This document shows, in pieces, positions 35,515 to 46,452 of a stretch of 64,000 bases of DNA. Origin of the DNA: Prostheceraeus crozeri. Its lineage: Eukaryota; Platyhelminthes; Polycladida; Euryleptidae. The stretch lies in the NCBI GenBank assembly GCA_907163375.1, contig CAJQUW010002095.1, positions 62,001-126,000 on the forward strand. The letters are read 5' to 3'. The position numbers were made by a program, and so were the translations under genes. Within the stretch, counting starts at the first letter, position 1; every line of letters starts with the position of its first letter. The notes under the pieces are model-generated. The model did no database searches. It saw nothing but the letters and a program-made list of their open reading frames with translations, and was not told where the DNA came from.

Positions 35515-36005
35515 AATATTCGGTGACATCGCATGCGTAGAGCCAATGCTTGGATAATTGAAATACGCGATGACTACCTCTCTACCGGTACATATATCAG
35601 TTCATGCAAAGGGAAGCGAGCAGGAGTCGTCCTAGAAAATCTGCCCGATTACGACGAGCAGTGAGTCTGGTTCTCCTTGCCGTGGAGCTGAGGATTTTGT
35701 GCACCACCCAATCCCCTGCCCCCGAATGTGTGTATGACATCCGATGCACAGAACTGGGATTGGAACCAAAGCGAATGAGGTGGCTGATGGATGCGGCAAA
35801 TGGCCCCGCATTCGCGTTGAACCAAACAGTGAAGTGATTGTAACTTGTTGGATGCATCGAGGTAAAACTTTGTGTTCTTCGACGTCATATTTGAGACACG
35901 AAGACTTTCATTGCTGTACTATCTTGAAACGACATACATTTATTACGTCACTCACTAAGACCTCTATTGTGTGTACTGAAAGATTTGACAATTGGATAAT
36001 TAGCT
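35515..36005. other. No recognisable feature
   Basis: Overlapping frames on both strands at 35.6-35.89 kb reflect a locally GC-richer stretch. I see no family match. A B-box-like GGTTCCAATCCC on the minus strand lacks a partner A box. Confidence 0.4.
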
Positions 36006-36007
36006 AT

Positions 36008-36921
36008 TAGTGCACTCTTCGGATAAGTGGGACGGTTTGGAAGCGAAATTTCTCTCCCGCTTATCCGGAGTTCCCGTGTATGCGGAGTAACAAGTTTCGA
36101 GATCATTTTAACCTGAAAAATTAATATGTGAGCTACATTTTCGTTCTTCTATTGACGGTTCTCCTACAGGATCACAATATAGTTCCACTTAAGGGTTTAA
36201 GAGAGAAAAGCATCTGTGTACGCATATTGCATCTATTCTGAATATGAAAAACAATCTTTTACATCTATTTGGTAAAAAGAGTTGTAAAACACGGAACATA
36301 GTTGAAGCTCATTATTGGTCAATAGTGAAAGGAAATCAAACTTCTATCTAAAAAGGAAAGGAATTAAATGTCAACTGTTTTTTCATCTTTTGCTACTGCG
36401 GGAATTCATTAGCCCTGATACCTTTAGCCTTCTCCTCAAGATGGATCGCGTAAAGACTCGTTGACGCTCTGCCCTGAAAACTGGTGTATAGATGATATTC
36501 TTAGGAATTCTGTTTGAAGAGAAGAACAGCAGTTGTTTGTAGAAAAATGATGCATTTTACCGCTAAAGCAAAGACTCAAATAAAAAAATCCATTCCATCT
36601 AATCCAATGCGACTGTGTTTTGGAGTAGGGAATAACTTTTTTGTTAAGCTGCACTGCCACAGTGCTTTAGAGCAACTTAAGTGGCAAGAACACAAATACG
36701 GCTTTGGTTTAAATATCTGCGAAAACCACTTATTGTAGAAGTTCAGATCTAGTTTCCCAAAAAAGTAGCTGAATTATTAAAAGTGAAAAAAATTTTCCCG
36801 CTTAAGAGAAGTGACTTCCAAAAAACTCTCCTTCTTAACCGGAGGATTTTTGATGTGTTGGAAATATATTCTTGATTTTCTCCCGCTAAGCAGAATTCTC
36901 GCTTATCCGGAGTGCACTGTA
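36008..36921. mobile_element. pogo/Tigger-like non-autonomous element
   Basis: The left end, TAGTGCACTCTTCGGATAAG, and the right end, CTTATCCGGAGTGCACTG followed by TA (36920-36921), are inverted. Subterminal CCCGCTTATCCGGAG and CCCGCTAAGCAGAATTCTCG motifs recur. TA target and CAGTGCACTCCGGATAAG termini resemble pogo/Tigger elements. The 0.9-kb interior has only decayed frames, and the left TA is not clean. Confidence 0.6.
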
Positions 36922-36924
36922 CCA

Positions 36925-37260
36925 CTAAAATTCAATTATGTATAAATATCATCAACTCCTTTTCTTATGCTTTAGTATCGATTGTACTCATTCGATGAGA
37001 GTCGACGAAAATCATTGTAGTAATACAGACAAATCAACAGAATGCTGAGTTTTCCTTTTGCGTTGATCACTTGAATCTATGAATGCAGACACAGAGGAGG
37101 TGTAATATTCTTAATCGCATTGCCTGCACCAATCTATGAAGCTGAATTTATATTTATTTATTCAATGAGCAGATTATAGTGACGTTTATGTCCGGAGATT
37201 TCAAGGATACTATTTAGATGTCAGATGTCAGAAGTCAGCAAAGGAGGATATTTTACATGT
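36925..37260. other. No recognisable feature
   Basis: Short AT-rich spacer. Confidence 0.5.
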
Positions 37261-37264
37261 ACAT

Positions 37265-37860
37265 GACATTATTAGGGGTAGACATTGTTCAGGAGTTCTC
37301 TTTTGTAAATAGCGATTGAAGAAACTGCCTAGAGGCTTGTCGGCAAATTGCTCCAATAGTCGAAAGTCTCAATCGGATAGGCTCGAGCTCCAATTGTCTT
37401 CAAGTGGCATGTTGGGATCAGGAGGATGTCCCTGGAAGCTGGAAGCATTCATGCGTGTTGGTGAACACAGACTCGCCGCCTGTGGAGAATGAATTTGCAT
37501 GCTATAGGACGGTCAAGCGAGAGGTAATTCGATCACAGATCGGAAGCCACTAAAGAGAATGTAGTAGATGGATCACACGCATCATTGGTACGGGCGTGGA
37601 AGAGAATTCGCTCATCTGCGTTGAGAACTGACTGCAGTGTAGAGAGGGTATTGTCAGTTAGGCCGTGCAACAGGCTGGAACAGTAGTCAAGTTGAGAGTG
37701 GACGAGGGAAACTGGGAGGATTCTAGAACTGGACTTGGTAGGCATTGATGGATTGAGCGGAGTTGTCGGAAAGCGCCGAAACATTGTTGCACTTTATTGT
37801 CACACACAGGATCAACTATTTTTGCTGATGTAGAATTCAACTGGAGTGGAGGAAGCTTGA
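37265..37860 (-). pseudogene. L2/CR1-like LINE 3' fragment
   Basis: Minus strand, in order: KIVDPVCDNKVQQCFGAFRQ, LRSIHQCLPS, VSLVHSQLDYCSSLLHGLTD, NTLSTLQSVLNADERILFHA, then RRRVCVHQHA, LIPTCHLKTIGARAYPIETF, DYWSNLPTSL and AIYKRELLNN. These are the post-RT signatures of L2/CR1/Jockey-type LINEs (S.LDYCNSLL.GLP.., LQ.VQNAAARL, C...T.G.R.F...GP..WN.LP..L, FKR.LK). Stops and frameshifts interrupt it (for example a stop inside TSL-AVSS). It is 5'-truncated, as is usual for LINEs. Confidence 0.8.
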
Positions 37861-37864
37861 GGTA

Positions 37865-40295
37865 TTAAATGTAAAGCCGCTTCTTTTTGGATAGAGACTG
37901 ACATGGTGACGAGCCTCCAATCCATACTTTAACAGCACATGCACCATAAAATGTTGACTGATGTGTTATAATGAGAATGTTGACTGCAATGTTAATAAGG
38001 TTGACTGTCATTTTTATTGAAGAACATATTGTAATAAAATGCAAAGTAGCCTGAAAATTACGAGTAGTCAAAAGAGTAGCAATACAATGTCAACAGCAGG
38101 CCAAGCAGCAGTCATATGAAATTTGAAGACATTTCCTTCTTTGCTGATCAAAGGCTAACTATTAGTCATCATTATTCCAAATACTCTCATGTGATGTCTA
38201 TAAGTGCGCCTCTTTATACGAGTATACCTGCCAACAATGAACATAATAATGGCATTTTGTAGTCAATGGACAGACCTCAGAATTCCATAGCAGAATATGG
38301 TCAATTACATCTTACAAAAAGTATATGCATAAGTAGAGACGTCTTGCTTTTTGGGATTCTTTGGAGCAAATCAAATTTTTGCGACCAGAAAAGCATTGAA
38401 ATTTATTTAGATATTGGCATTTGAAATGATCACTTTGATTACAGAAATGGCGCCACAGATCTTCTCCGTTTACATATTAAGATAGAAAGTTGTCAAACAT
38501 TTTGAGACTATCGCTGAATCGAATGAAAATCGCTTCTTCGATGCATTATTAAGCACGTTCAAAAGATGCAGGTTACCAAGGTGTATAACCTTGCTATTGA
38601 GCACCCCATGGCACTTTGACGTAGCACTGTGACTAAAAAAAACACCATTACGTGGCTTTTATCATACTAAATTCGAATAGTAAAACGGCCTTTTTCCATG
38701 TCAAGAGAGGCGACATCTAGTTAGTTATAAGCTAGTGGATGTCACTGGGGGCACCGCACTATGCCGAAACAGCTCACTAATGATGCCAAAAATAATGATT
38801 CATTTTTAATTATGTGGAGAGGAGGATAGCCTTTTCGGTGGTCAGCTGAGTATCGAATACTCCAAGTTCGATATGTGCCAATCGAGCACTTGATTCATTG
38901 AATCATTGAAAAATGGCTATTTTCTCTGGAGCAGATGAGTGATCATCACGACACTCATGAACTTGAAGTCTTCATTGAGGTTCGTTTCATCGTCCGAGTG
39001 ACCGTAGTGTGATCACATAACTCTCACGAATAATAGGCTAGTGACAACCTAAAGGAGGAATCGTCAGCTTGGCTCCCCACAAGTGCCCCATTGCGTATTG
39101 TCATCTGAGCATTCGTAGATGGTTGAATGAGTGCAGCTTAAGGTTGCATTCATAGAGTAGACATATTAGGTAGAATAGCAACTCAGCATTTATTAAATCC
39201 CCATTGTGTATGCAGTTTCGATTTCATTAAATGAACATGAGTCGAGACCAAGCACCACCTATGAGATATTTTTACCGGTGCATCACACATACTTGCCCCT
39301 AAAAGAACAGAGCATCATAATCATAGAAACTGATCATTATTAGCTCTAAAAGATGTAAATGGGTCCACATTACTATTACTACTCAGATTCAAGAAATGAC
39401 GCAAATTGTGAATCATAAAATTATGCCGCTGAAAATTGAATTAAAAACATGACATCTCAACCGAGAAGCACTCAACTATTCCTTGAGGACTTGCAGGGAC
39501 TTGCATTATAATGCAGTTCATGAAATTTCCTAGATCATCAGCTTAATGTCCGCTTAATGAAGATGCTTGTTTGCAAATATTCAGTCCTTTTGATATCCAA
39601 CTCGTTTCATACTACTTATAAAGGGGCTCCATGTCGGTAGCATATATAAATTTGTAAAATTTAACTTTTTAAAAACAGCTCAAATAATTTTTTGGACAAT
39701 AAGAACGTAATCTCTGTGAAAATCTGAATCTTCTCATGCAAAAATGTCCACTGTATACAGACACTTTTTTAGTCGACACTCTACCTATATATACCTGCTC
39801 TATGGTTGCATTCAAGCAGTATACAACTATATGCAGTTGTGCATGCTTACAAAGCTAAAGAAATTTAGAAAAATGTCCGTCAGATTCCATGTACATGTAG
39901 CCATATATACTTGATCTAAACTCTATAGGAAACCCATGGGCCATAGTAAAACAACGTCTGAGCATTCCGAAATTTTCATCAAAACAAGAACTGATTTCAA
40001 ACTTTTTGAAAGTTGGAATAACGATGACAAACTATCTGAAATTGTGCCAGAATTTGATTCTTTCCATGCCAGAATTTGTCGCGCACTGTATTTTCATGTA
40101 CTTTTACCGTGCTTGCTTTAAATAGGTCTATACAAGATATAATTGCATCATGATTTCATAACAACTCGACATGAACGCCATTGAGGATATTCTTAATCAA
40201 GTGCATCTAATAATATCACAAAATCTAATTTTAACATGATAATGTAGGGAATTCTTGGCCCTCAAAGCGCTATCTTAGGTAAGAGTGTGAACACA
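37865..40295. other. No recognisable feature
   Basis: About 2.4 kb of AT-rich sequence. Short frames only; no terminal repeats or RNA genes identified. Confidence 0.5.
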
Positions 40296-40299
40296 TTTG

Positions 40300-40424
40300 G
40301 CACAGCATGGTTAGTTGATTAGTTCATTGTATAAAGTAAACTGATGATCAGATAAGATAGAATGGATAGTTCATATATAAGGACTTCTACAACCTGCACA
40401 TTTCATTCTGCATTCAAGTTCAAG
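40300..40424 (+). promoter_or_regulatory. Promoter of the secreted-peptide family, copy 3
   Basis: A TATA box (TATATAAG, 40374-40381) is followed by GACTTCTACAACCTGCACATTTCATTCTG, close to GCCTTCTACAACCACTGAACTTCATTCTG in the 35.1-kb copy. Upstream GATAAGATAG and GATCAGAT give GATA-type sites. The far upstream blocks shared by copies 1 and 2 are not obvious here, so this copy is more diverged. Confidence 0.6.
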
Positions 40425-40721
40425 ATGAACACGTGTTTCCTTTTTTTATTATGTATCTGCATATGTTATGCAGCGTCCTTCAGAATCAATGAGGCAACCG
40501 CCGCAAACCGGGTACCTAGAAGAAATAATTTGAAACACGCCAGAACCGGCAAAGTCCTTCCGCAGTCTCGTAGAAAGCTGACGCCTGCGCAGAGCGTTGC
40601 TTACACTAATCTCGTTAGAAGTATCAAAAGAGTAAAGAACGATCGGAGAATTCCTTGGAATCTAAAGAAATATTTGATACGAATGATAAAGAGGAGATTG
40701 CGACGACTGTTGAGAATTTGA
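40425..40721 (+). CDS. Small secreted cationic peptide, unknown family (98 aa)
   Basis: Starts MNTCFLFLLCICICYAASFR, a signal peptide likely cut after the AAS. The mature peptide is very basic: NRVPRRNNLKHARTGKVLPQ, SRRKLTPAQS, LVRSIKRVKNDRRIPWNLKK and YLIRMIKRRLRRLLRI, the last an arginine-rich amphipathic helix. An in-frame ATG at 40362 lies upstream of the TATA box, so the start at 40425 is preferred. It is paralogous to 35184-35510 and to the broken gene at 5463-5669, with the best conservation at GKVL, RRKLT and the VKN region. The exon looks single. Antimicrobial-type activity is a reasonable guess from charge and amphipathicity only. Confidence 0.7.
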   Translation: MNTCFLFLLCICICYAASFRINEATAANRVPRRNNLKHARTGKVLPQSRRKLTPAQSVAYTNLVRSIKRVKNDRRIPWNLKKYLIRMIKRRLRRLLRI

Positions 40722-40729
40722 ATGACATG

Positions 40730-43700
40730 GGACACCGCCTAGTTGTCAGGTTGCTCACAGAATTCGAGGAGGCCTCAAAATGCTCCTTCACCTCTCGATG
40801 TCAAGACGTTTTCTTCAACTGTGAAACGATCTTTTGACATTCGGCAGGGATCCTTTTCACTGACTTTCTATGCGGTCGAAGACGCATCAATGCTCAATAT
40901 TAACCTACTCTGTCCATTTGACTGAGCTGAGAATATGAAGCCATCGATTCCTTCCAAAGAAGACCTCAAGTTTCAGTCTGCTTCCTTCAGGACAATGCTC
41001 GGTCTAGTGCATCCCTTCTACCTTGAGAAGCTCAACGAGCTTTCGAATGGGATCTTCTCTGCAATTCAGCATGCAGTCCGAGTTTGGCTCCATCTGATGT
41101 CCATTTGTTTGGACGGACCACTAAAGGAATTCCTTTGAGGCAGAAAATTTAGAGGCAATGACCAGGTAGTTGCATAGTAGTTTGCAAATCTAGACAAAGA
41201 CACAGCCTGAAAGCTTTACGAAGGCGCAGGAAGACATCAGGAAGCTGCAACTTAAGTTTGTCAACTACATGTATTCACTACTTATCGCTTCACACAGTGC
41301 GTTTAAGGAGAATCGAATCACTCATCATTTGATCTTCAAAACGAAGGTGAGGATGGAATTGGACTACATTCGAACTGTCTAAACCTGCTTTTCATATGCA
41401 ATTGTTGAGACTGTTCCTCCTGTAATAAAGATCAAAACATATCTTGAGTTTTCTTTTGTAATTGATTATTTTTTGTGAGATCTACAATTCACATGCATTC
41501 ACTCTTTAACAGTCAACAACAACATGAATCATTTTCAGACAATCGCTGTGCGTATGGAACTGTGTGTATGACAGTTTCAACACTTAATGTGTATTATTAC
41601 ATCTGCACTAAAGCTTTCGTTTACATGTGCATGTATTACAAATGTATTATAAGTTAGGGTTTACTTGTCCCTTTTACTGATTTGTCATCTGTTTCATTGA
41701 ATCGTTATCAAATCATTAAGAAGACGAACGCGAAGTAAAACTAATATTTTTCATCGCTGAAATAATGTTGATGAACATGTAAATCGAAGACTTAAAATTA
41801 CAGCGGAAAGCCGTTGAATGTAACAGTGAACAAAGTAAAGATGGAAAGTGTATGTGTTGACAATAAGCTGTAATGTTTATTTTGATGAAAACTGTTGAAT
41901 TAAAGTGCCAAGTGTCAGTAGTGCAACTTGCATTAATATGCAACCCTCTTTGGTCCTTGTTTGAAGCTCTCTTTGGCTCTCTTGTCCTCCTGAATCATTG
42001 TCAAATTTTGATTGGGGACCGTTTGATTCCAAACGGAGGACCTCATCTAGGTGGTCAAGAAACGCATCCTTGTTCACACATTGACGGTTAATACAGTCTT
42101 CAAACATGAGTGTAATGTAAATTATTCCAATAGCAACGTTCAAATAAACCGTATTGAAAAACAACTGTGAGTCGATATGAACGAGGCACATTCCAATAGA
42201 AATGGGATGTGTTGAAGATATCATCCTAAACTGTGAGGACAACTGTCAGGTTCGTTGAGCATCACAATGCTGAGCTTTAAAACCATTGGCAATTGAATTT
42301 GAAATAATAGAAATTTAAAATACATGTATTCACGCATGAATTGATAAAAGCGATTCCTTCGCTGAGGAAAATTATTCTAAATTAACATAAAGGTGACAGA
42401 CAGAAAAATTGGAGTTTTTCTGCTGTCACTGACTTGACTATGCGGAGTTTGACCTTAGACTTTTAGACTAAAATGAGAAATTGTATTGAATAGGTTGTTT
42501 TTGTCATCAGAATGAACTCAATGTCTGTACAGTTTCTGTCTTTTATTTTTTTGAATATAACACGGATAAATATAGTTCATCCCATATTACAGGTTAGTTC
42601 CTTTTTACTGATCTGGTTAGCTTCGCAAAACATGGTGAGGAAGCTGCTGAAATTTATGATGGATTGATCTGCCACTTCTGTAGCCATTGAAAGCCGTTTG
42701 AAGTGAAACTGGGAAAACACACGGTTGACTTTTTCAATAAACTGAACAATTACAACTGATCCACGAAGAATTTCTCACTTCGACACTTGTCGTATTCGGA
42801 ATCTGATTCAAACAACTATTTCTTCAGTACTTCATATTTCAGCGAAGCCTATTAATTTGGATCAGCGATTCTGGATAAAAAAATCAAGAGTGAGACACTC
42901 TTGAATGGCTCTGAGTGAGAAAATCTATAATTATCTAGGAAAAGAGCTACAATATGGGAAAGTAATGCTCTTCTGTATGACAACCATTGTGTGGGCAACA
43001 GGCGACCGCTGTGGTAATCTCTTTGGAAATTGTGATAGAAACAAAAATGAGCACGGCACAGTGATGCTGTAAACTAAAGCATATTCCGACAACTTCGCGA
43101 ATAATTATGCACCTCCAAGAAGCTCGGTTGATGATTATGATAGCCTCAACATCAGACTAGATAAGGTCATCCTGCATGCAGGCATGTTTTTGCCAGATTG
43201 TCGCAACCTGCGATCACCAGTCACCACTGTCATCCGCTTCTCAGAGGCAGTTGGATTATCTACATTTACATGTATGTACAATAGCGCCTATATTTCACGG
43301 GAGGCAAGAAACTTAGTATTCTTTTAATTCCTTTAGTAATTAAAGTTTATCTCATGTCTGGGGGCTTTTTCTAGAATTTCCCGATTTATTAACGAATTAT
43401 TATTCACGAGCTTCGAACTATTATTAAGAAACGAAGCTTGTGACCCAACTTGAAGACACGGGGGTGGATCATTTTGATCAACTATGGTTTCGCAACAGTT
43501 TGTATAGCCTCAGTTGAATGGTGAGATTGATATTTGTTTACTGTGAATGAATAACCAATTGAAAGTCAGTGATGAAACACATAAGGAGACAAAAATGCAG
43601 TTAAAGGGTAAGATTATGTTTCATTCAGAGTCCTAGTGTTTTTATAGATCAGCTTTCAGAGAAGCAGTTTCTAAATTGTTAGATAAACAGAATGATGACC

Positions 43701-43980
43701 ACAAACTACCTTGGAACGATTAACAAACCGTCTGATTGCAAGATTACATTGCCTGGTGGGTTTTCCTGCTTCCTAGCACTCCCACATTGTGAAATACAGC
43801 TCTTTGTGACAATGTTTTCAAAATGCAGACCCCAAGCCAAAAGGATTTCCCAACAGAGTTTTCTTGCGCTAACTAATCGGCAAGCTGAGGAAGCAGGCTT
43901 TATCGGTAAGTTATCGTCTTCTCGCGGCCATCGAATTTATGTTCTGAGCTGCAGGCGACAATTGTAACGACTTTGTTACA
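40730..43980. other. Mostly unassigned, weak coding-like stretches
   Basis: A plus-strand stretch at 40.94-41.14 kb (FRTMLGLVHPFYLEKLNELS...) and a 121-codon minus-strand frame at 41877-42242 look slightly protein-like but match nothing I know and have no promoter or splice context. An AATAAA signal stands near 41424. No mobile-element ends seen. Confidence 0.35.
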
Positions 43981-43983
43981 AAC

Positions 43984-45558
43984 TACAGATTGTTTCATAA
44001 AAAAAGGATCACCCTTAAACATCGCCTTAACTTCAACTTTGTCTAACTCCGCCAAACTTGAACGAATTTCTCTGAAATTTGGAAGATATGTCAGTTGTGC
44101 TTACTAATATCATTGTTGGAAATTTCAAGCATGAATATTGAGTTGTTTCCTGTTATAGATAAAAAAATAGTAGATAATTTGATCTTCATTTAGCAATGTT
44201 ACACAAAATCATACCTCACTCCTATAAAATTACATTTGTTTCCTTTGTTATGTAATATGTTGTTCTACAAGCCAAAAGCTATCAAGCAAAACAAAAATAA
44301 AGAAAGTCGGTCAATCAGAGCCAGTATAGCACCATTATTCATCAACAATAATGTAACTGCTACATGTGATTAACTGGACTTCATGTTCCATAGCTTCCTG
44401 ACTTCGTTGCGGTGGTGTTGGCAGCACTCCTGATTGCTTTCAGCTAGAAATCTATCTCTTACCGATTGAAAACAATACAAAGCACAAATGAACAATAACG
44501 AGATTGCATTGTATAACGAGATCGGAATAACGAGAGATTAACTCTGTCGTAAAGAGGGCTCTGGCCGTCTACGCAAAACATCCAAACGTAGAGACCGCCT
44601 AATTTTGAGATTTGTTAAAGTTGATCCAAGTCTCTCGTTAACTGAGATGGTTGCACTAGACTCGTCTATTTCTAAGTCCACTATTAGTAGAAGATTTATT
44701 GAGTCGAATTTCAAGAGCTCTAAGAGGCCCTCTCAGATCGAATTATCAGATCAGCATACAAAAAGACGTCTCAGATGGACAATGAGTCATTGTCACAGGC
44801 GAAATCAATGGGATCGGGTTGTCTGGTCTGATGAGGCATCAGTCCGTCTGAAGGATAGTGATGGTCGATTGAGATTATGGATAAAATCTGATCAGGAAAT
44901 TCCGAGACATTTACATCGTCCCCGGGTACAAGGTGGTGCGACTCTACTGATTTGGGCTGGCATTTGGACCAATGGCCGCTCTGAACTTCACATACAGCAA
45001 GGAACCATGGATTCTGAACGCTATGTGAATGTTTTACGAATGAACATTGGCCAAATGACAGATCAACTTGGTGATCCATCGACTTGGTTATTTATGGATG
45101 ATAATGCTACGTGTCACAGGAGTAGTAGAGTCAACTTATGCAAGTCTCAATTAGGGCTTATGACATTATCTTGGCCAGCTCGTTCTCCTGATCTGAATCC
45201 CATAGAAAATGTATGGAGTATTCTAAAACGTAACGTTCGTCGTTCACTGCTACCTACAGATGGCGTATCACAACTTACGTCATTGTTAAAAAGAGAGTGG
45301 AGAAAGTTAGATCAGTCAAAAATCAACGATATCATCGAATCAATGCCTGGACGAATTGGTAATGTCATTGACAATAAGGGTAGGGCCACAAAATATTAGC
45401 TTCCTAAGAACCGTTACTGTATCATGGCTTATCAGATTATATAAGGACATTTAAATATATTAGGGACATGAAATAACATGAAAAATGCTTTCTGTATCAT
45501 ACTTATGTTTTATTTAGTCAAATTTTAGGATGATCCACTTTTTATGAAACGGACTGTA
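43984..45558 (+). mobile_element. Tc1-like transposon with both ends
   Basis: TA target sites at 43984-43985 and 45557-45558 flank inverted ends: CAGATTGTTTCATAAAAAAAGGATCACCCTTAAA on the left against CAGTCCGTTTCATAAAAAGTGGATCATCCTAAAA on the right (read inward). The length of 1.57 kb is normal for Tc1. The transposase frame covers its 3' half; the 5' part of the gene is missing or unreadable. Confidence 0.8.
44542..45399 (+). CDS. Tc1-family transposase lacking a readable N-terminal DNA-binding part
   Basis: The frame is open from 44542, with the linker GSGRLRKTSKRRDRLILRFV (the GRPR motif reads GRLR), a second helix-turn-helix-like part (SISKSTISRRFIESNFKSSK), the first Asp in WDRVVWSDEASVRL, TLLIWAGIWTNGRSELHI, the second Asp in WLFMDDNATCHRSSRV, and WPARSPDLNPIENVWSILKR with the Glu 34 residues later (DD34E). 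The C-terminus reads MPGRIGNVIDNKGRATKY. The catalytic domain looks intact, but the first helix-turn-helix upstream of GSGR is not found, so the protein would probably not bind its ends. Confidence 0.85.
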   Translation, partial: LCRKEGSGRLRKTSKRRDRLILRFVKVDPSLSLTEMVALDSSISKSTISRRFIESNFKSSKRPSQIELSDQHTKRRLRWTMSHCHRRNQWDRVVWSDEASVRLKDSDGRLRLWIKSDQEIPRHLHRPRVQGGATLLIWAGIWTNGRSELHIQQGTMDSERYVNVLRMNIGQMTDQLGDPSTWLFMDDNATCHRSSRVNLCKSQLGLMTLSWPARSPDLNPIENVWSILKRNVRRSLLPTDGVSQLTSLLKREWRKLDQSKINDIIESMPGRIGNVIDNKGRATKY

Positions 45559-45584
45559 CATAGCGAGCTTCATTTCCTATTTGA

Positions 45585-45725
45585 GAGATTCAATCAATAT
45601 TGATCGGCGACAACAAGCAATAGTTGATACATTTAATGCATACAACGCCACTGAACATGCTGTGTGTGATGATGAATTGACAACAAAGTCATTTTTATCA
45701 GAAGAAGCAGTCATCACCTGTAAGT
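45585..45725 (+). other. Coding-like stretch followed by a splice-donor-like site
   Basis: The frame LRDSINIDRRQQAIVDTFNA, YNATEHAVCDDELTTKSF, LSEEAVITCK ends at ACCTGTAAGTAG, a good donor (GTAAGT). It could be one exon of a gene or a relic. Family not recognised; no second exon found. Confidence 0.25.
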
Positions 45726-45729
45726 AGGT

Positions 45730-46450
45730 CGTCTATTCATATAAATGAGTGGTGGCCAGAAACGCTTAAGCAACCGAAGCTTGGCGATAACCCAACGGCA
45801 AAAGTCAGGAAACTCACTTCAGAAAGATCAAAATATTTAAGGTGAACCATGTATTTAAACAGTGGATAATCAATTTGATCACCATTTGTATCTTAAGGGC
45901 TAAAGCTTTTTTCCTTGTTTTTACATAATTGCAATCGAAGAAATCATTTCATCCTAATCGTCTGTGGGATGATATAGTTCGAAATTTCTCCAAGTCTGGG
46001 AAACGACTGGTTCCTCCTGAACAAAGCCTAAGGCAGAAGAAAAATTAAATTGCCTAAAGCCGGCCTGCCTGTCAATTACTTTTCTATGCTCATTCTTTGA
46101 AAGACACATACAGGCCAACTGTCAGCTTGCCGTTGACATCAGCCTATTTCGTGCGCAAAAGCAGTCAATTCTAATTTGATTCACTTCCCCCAAAAAGTTA
46201 CCTTCCAATTCGAAAAATATACATTTCCAAACTTAACCTGCTTAGAGTTCCTATCATTTCATTTTCGTCGTCAGTGGATGTGCATGTATTTTGGTTGGAA
46301 ACTGGCATTTGAGAGTGATGGCGAGACAGTTGATTGTCTTTTACTAGGAAACCCAATGTTCTTTTACACTTTCTGACTCCCATCACTACATGTGCCCACA
46401 ATGCTTCATTATGATTTGCCTATCCACATCTCCTTCAAAGAATGGAGTTG
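45730..46450. other. No recognisable feature
   Basis: AT-rich spacer up to the hAT element. Confidence 0.5.
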
Positions 46451-46452
46451 TG

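Noticed and set aside
35597-35888. Four overlapping frames on both strands
   Set aside because: Result of locally higher GC; none matches a family.
41877-42242. 121-codon minus-strand frame
   Set aside because: No family signature, promoter, splice context or paralogue; could be chance in AT-rich DNA.
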